Origin: Quillaja saponaria
Taxonomy: Eukaryota > Streptophyta > Magnoliopsida > Fabales > Quillajaceae
DNA: 64,000 nt
Reading direction: 5' to 3'
Assembly: GCA_029379385.1 (NCBI GenBank)
Contig: CM055608.1
Span: 30,936,350 to 31,000,349 of the forward strand
Shown here: piece after piece, positions 60,001 through 64,000 of the stretch
Numbering within the stretch: position 1 is the stretch's first letter
Layout: each line of letters begins with the position of its first letter
The notes under the pieces: model-generated
Told to the model about the DNA's origin: nothing
Seen by the model: the letters and a program-made list of their open reading frames with translations, nothing else
Database searches by the model: none
Program-made: the position numbers and the translations under genes

Positions 60001-61565
60001 TTGGACTGGAACTATGGCTGAATGATAGAGTTGTCCACAGAAACACCATCCACACTGGATTGCACCTTGAATATCATATCCATGTACTCCCCAATCCTCC
60101 TCCCCCCCTCTCTGCCTCTCCCTCTTGTGCGTCATTCTTCAGACATTCAAATTTCTTTTTCAATGCTCTTTAGCTGCAGGAGAATTTGATGGGCAAGTTC
60201 TACCTATGAATGAGCAAATCTGGTAAATATCAAATTTTTTGGGAGTTTCTCAATTGGTTGTTGATTCTATGGCTGTTAAGATAGATAATATTGAGGAGAG
60301 AGGGAAATGGGAGAAAGCTGATAAAGAGAAAAATGGACTAAACACTTGCAATTGAGCACTCACATTGATACTTTGTGTTTAGTCCTGGTATATATTATTC
60401 TTTTTGTATCCTGCAAGAACCCTAGAAAAACCTGAAAACACAATAGCATTTCAGGCCAATCTTGTAGAACACATGGACAAATTCTTTTTTTCATGTAAAT
60501 GGTAAACCTTAAGTCTATTAAATAATGACTCCTGTCGGGAATTCTATGGGGCCTGGATAAAATTAAGTGTCGATATTGCTAAAACAGGAGTACCTGAGTG
60601 GCCTTGCTGCATTTCTATTTTCTCCTGATTTGGGAGTTGTACTTTTCCAGTAATGTTTTTCATATCCATTGTTATGCTTATTGTAGTTTAGGTTTCCATA
60701 ATCATGCTATGTAAAATAAAATAAAATTGAATGACATTTATCTTGTGTATCATTAGGATGGGAGATTCAGGTCCAAACGTGATGCAAGAAAAGGAGGTAT
60801 GGTTTCTCTGGCTTGCATGATTATACTTTATGGCATAACACAAGGAACATGCAAATATAAATTGATAATAGAGGGGGAAAGAAAGGTTTTGGTACTTGTT
60901 TCAGTGCTATGCATTATGCTCAGTTGTTTTAATACTGGTTGGACCTTTGGTTTATTAGTCATAGATTCTTAACAAGGGAATTTAGCATCTTGGTGTTTTG
61001 TCTGGTGCAGGTGGGAAAAAAGGTCGAGGGAGGGGTGGTGGCAATAGCAGTCGAGGTGTCCGTGGAGTGGATTTTGGCTTGGGTATTGGATTTACTCCTA
61101 GAAGTACTCCGTCTAATGCAGTTCCAAGTAGATCCGCTGCTGTTAATTCATTGAGGACAGGAATGATGACGCAATTCAGGAGTAACTTCGTTGCTGCTTC
61201 ATCAAACTCTCAGAATGAAAGCTTTGGTAATGGTACAAGCATGCATTCCAACAATAGACCAGCACTCCGTGGCTTTGTATCTGGTGGATCAATTGGAGGG
61301 GATTTGAATCGGACTCAGACCATGACTTCAGTCAGTCCTGCTATTCAGGGGTGAACACCATGGGTCAGAAATCTGGCGATAATGCCAGTCATAAGAACTC
61401 AGAGAGGTTACTTTTCTACACTGAACACAGTATTTAATAATAGATATACATGTTCGGAGGTAGTTAATATGGTTGTGATTGCTGATAAAGTTGCTTTTCT
61501 TTTTCGTTTTTGGTTGCAGCGCTAGACCTAGAGAAAGGCGGAGACCCTCAGGCTGGGATCGGTAA
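57040..61565 (+). CDS. RH24: DEAD-box RNA helicase, RH24 type, with two single-base frameshifts
   Basis: ATP-dependent RNA helicase of the DDX42-like group; nuclear RNA processing is inferred from the family. Exons: 57040-57646, 57993-59222, 60757-60796, 61011-61406 and 61520-61565. With both indels allowed for, the length is 772 residues, close to the family's roughly 760. An acidic N-terminus precedes the Q motif (GYEKPTTIQ), then [30 protein letters not shown] and [10 protein letters not shown]. The C-terminus is Gly/Arg/Ser-rich ([11 protein letters not shown]) and ends RRRPSGWDR. One extra base near 58375 breaks the frame between KFSKSH and [10 protein letters not shown]. One missing G in the run at 61348-61351 gives an early TGA about 33 codons before the natural end. 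All other motifs are intact, so error or a very young lesion are both possible. Confidence 0.9.
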
Positions 61566-61725
61566 TGTACACAAGTAGATTACATTATTATCACATGTAT
61601 GGAAACTGGTCAAAGCCTTGGAATGATTTTGTTTGTATCATTTATGTTTGTTCGTAATCATAAATCATGTATTATTTGGTCTTCTATGTTATTTTTTGTG
61701 GCATAAAGATTCATTTACTTCCATT

Positions 61726-61808
61726 GCCCTTGGCACTTAGCCCAAGCGGCTAGTGCCTGTTTTCCCACCCGGGTTTGAGCACTCTAATCGACCAAAAAAA
61801 AAAAAAAA
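61726..61808 (+). mobile_element. SINE-like copy with poly(A) tail
   Basis: A-box-like CTTAGCCCAAGCGGCTAG is followed by B-box-like CCCGGGTTTGAGC and a 15-base A tail at 61794-61808. Motif order and spacing match the copy at 22586-22668. It lies about 160 bases past the RH24 stop and may be within its 3' transcript. Flanking duplications are not obvious. Confidence 0.6.
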
Positions 61809-62345
61809 GAGAATTACTCCGTTGACAATTTTTTCAACCATTTGTTTTAGTGCATTTGGAAATAAACTCGTTGCAGTGCATGGATAACTTTGCTTGGCTC
61901 CAAATGATTTAGTGCTTATGTTGATTGCTATTCTCAATTTCCTGTAACATTAAAATTGGCTTCAATACTGTATACATCATTCATTTAACATGGCATTCTA
62001 TGAACCTTGTATAGAGCATCATCATAAATTCATAACCAATTATCTTGGTCAAGCTAGGTGTACAATTGTTGAGTCTCCTAGAAACATGACCAGTTCTCAT
62101 TAGGAAAGCTATTGTGGGTTAGTTGGCATGGACAGGGTGCTTTCAAGTGACAAAGAAAGATAAGAACTAGACAAAGTCATCTGTGATGGGTAGCAAGTTG
62201 TAGTTCTTGCAAGATTTTACAAATTTCTATTGTTAACATTGGTGCTTTACAAAAATGGGGGCGGTGAAGGGGGTATTTTATGTATTCGAGGGTCGTCAGA
62301 AGTGCAGATCAATTCTTGATTCTCAATACCCAAATAAGAGGTACA
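61809..62345. other. Gap between convergent RH24 and D27-like genes
   Basis: This should hold the ends of both transcripts. A small plus-strand open frame at 62255-62482 overlaps the last D27-like exon on the other strand and is a shadow. No further feature seen. Confidence 0.5.
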
Positions 62346-63941
62346 TCATGCCTTTGGACATTGAGGTACTTGCGTGTTTCTCGTACCTACTCTTCGTTTG
62401 GTGGCATTTGGGCACTCTTCCAAGCAAGGCTCCTTCAAGGTGCTATCATCTTGAGGCAGTGGGGGAAGAACTCCAAATTTAAACTGTAACGTTAACAAGT
62501 TACGAGAAATTTCAAGGATATGTGAATGGTGTTTTGCAGCAGAAAAATGCAATTCCATAGCCTCAATTCCCTTCTTTTCAGGGTATAACTGGTCTGTTAT
62601 GCTAAAAGGAGACTTGAAGTGATATTGGCACTACCTGACAGCTAAAACCGCTGAAGTTGGGTTCCATGAGTAATGGAACACCCATATGATCCTTAAAGAA
62701 AGTCTGCAGAAGCAAAACAAAATTGGGAACTGAAACACTGGATGCGATTAAATCTTATATTGCAAGCCAAGTACATGAAAATAAAATATGGAAAACTATG
62801 CCCGCAGGATGCAGCTAGACAGACAGAAGCATTACTAGAATGATGAAGAAATGTAAAATAATTCCTAACCTGTGTCGGGAGCTTACAAGTATTGATGCAA
62901 ATACCAATACATTTGCTTTCCTCCAAGTACTTGCATCTTTCAACAAACACCTGCATGAATGACCAGACCAACATTATGAAGATGCAGATCCTTCACCAAA
63001 GTGAATGAGCATAGACAGTAGGAAAAGCTTTTAGGTCATCACCCCACTTCTGCATGAAGTTCCATCTGGTAGGTCAACAAAGTTAACAGTACATGGACCC
63101 ATAAGCCATTGACAAGTCAGAGCAGTAACCCTAGCTTCAAATGAAGAACATCTTAGAAAATTTAGACAAGTTTCTTAGTTTTCTAGAAGATTAAAATTGG
63201 AACTGGGAGAGACAAAGCAGTTGATGTAACTTACCAACCATCATAGCAGCAACTTTTCCACCTCCTATAGGTGCTATGAGCATTTGATAGAGTTCTAACA
63301 GAAATGGAGGAAACAGAGACCTCAAGATCCGTACCTGCTAAAACAAAGAAATAGCTGTCCACAAAAAGATACAAGAATTAAAATTCTAAATGAACAAAAA
63401 AAATGCAAGTTACCGTAGCTTCTCTGGTATCAGAATTAGTTCTGCCCTTCATCATCAAACGGTTTGCAACTTCAATAAGACCATCATATCCAGGTTTCTC
63501 TGAATCCCATCCAACCTCCTATCCCAGGAAAAAATCCATAAGATTCACACACTGCAATTTAATTTCTCAAAAAGTATTCGTTTCCCTCTTGCCAAACAGA
63601 AAAGGAAGTAGAAAGCGAATAAATTACCTCCACCAATTTATTACGGAACAAATTAAGGAACAAATCATCGAAGATACCGGGTTTATACTCAAGCTTTGAA
63701 GTTGTATTCTCAGTTTGATTTACCTGATAAATTTGGATTTCTCAGCCTAAATTATTGAGTTATTGAGATGAATGAAGTTCGAAAGAGAAAGAAAATTGAA
63801 GTAGCTCACCGATTGGGATCCATGAGAAAAGCACGAGATAGAGAACCTGTGTCTTCCGATGAAAATTCTTGGCTGAGAATGGAGGTTCGATGGTGGATGC
63901 CAAGAAATGGTGTGGTAATGAACGAGAGCCAGTGGTTTCAT
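62346..63941 (-). CDS. D27-like carotenoid isomerase family protein (DUF4033)
   Basis: D27 isomerises beta-carotene at C9 in plastids, the first step toward strigolactones; D27-like paralogues act on related carotenoids. Eight exons join in frame: 63941-63810, 63723-63628, 63518-63414, 63334-63235, 63134-63043, 62950-62870, 62703-62635 and 62483-62346, giving 270 residues, the usual family size. The first 44 residues are Ser/His/Arg-rich without acids, as in a chloroplast transit peptide. The conserved C-terminal Cys-rich region shows CQWLMGPC, VFVERCKYLEESKC, GICINTCKLPTQ, FFKDHMGVPL and FKFGVLPP, ending CPNATKR and QCPKA. Exon 5 uses an unusual AAG acceptor; an alternative four bases downstream would break the frame. 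D27 itself versus D27-LIKE cannot be decided here, though neighbours suggest the At4g01995-type paralogue. Confidence 0.92.
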
Positions 63942-64000
63942 TTTGCCAGTGAAAAGCCTTTCCTGTTTTTCTGTTAATCTCGGTAGTCCAAAAAATTCCA

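Noticed and set aside
1..64000. CRISPR array, operon, or biosynthetic cluster
   Set aside because: Plant nuclear DNA with independent, spliced genes; no regular spacer-repeat pattern and no pathway linking the neighbours.

Overview
This is a nuclear window from a flowering plant, most likely a rosid-type core eudicot. Genes have many short exons with GT-AG introns and AT-rich non-coding DNA. All recognisable products are plant families: Polycomb E(z), GRAS, WRKY, nuclear plastid ClpP, TBL, PMEI and D27. I cannot name the species from the sequence. Exon borders below were placed by hand from splice sites, reading phase and family conservation.

Layout, left to right: a TRICHOME BIREFRINGENCE-LIKE acetyltransferase gene (+, 1962-4321); a 17-exon Polycomb histone H3K27 methyltransferase of the EZA1/SWINGER type (-, 5006-14038); a single-exon GRAS regulator (-, 15261-16997); a repeat-rich stretch; a membrane protein of unknown function (-, 20620-21501); about 6.7 kb of gene-free DNA with two facing SINE-like copies and a probable long-terminal-repeat remnant; a pectin methylesterase pseudogene (+, 28277-29679); a group IIe WRKY gene (+, 30624-31754); the plastid protease subunit gene CLPP5 (-, 32980-37581); an INO80-complex subunit B-like gene with PAPA-1 and HIT zinc-finger regions (-, 38587-41534); a 3.9-kb AT-rich gap; a secreted pectin methylesterase-inhibitor-domain protein (-, 46686-47435); a receptor-like kinase of the At4g02010 type (-, 48885-about 54834); a DEAD-box helicase of the RH24 type carrying two single-base frameshifts (+, 57040-61565); and a D27-like carotenoid isomerase family gene (-, 62346-63941).

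The genes do not form one pathway. Chromatin (EZA1, INO80B-like), plastid (CLPP5, D27-like) and cell-wall (TBL, PME pseudogene, PMEI) functions are interspersed. The gene order itself carries information. From memory, Arabidopsis keeps a D27-like gene, this kinase and SWN together on chromosome 4, and CLPP5 beside MEDEA on chromosome 1. This window would then be the unsplit ancestral block.

The best points for follow-up are the two indels in an otherwise intact RH24, the clearly dead PME gene, a GC-AG intron inside the EZA1 SET domain, and a set of perfect 36-63-bp tandem duplications scattered over the window. I found no convincing undescribed multi-gene system.
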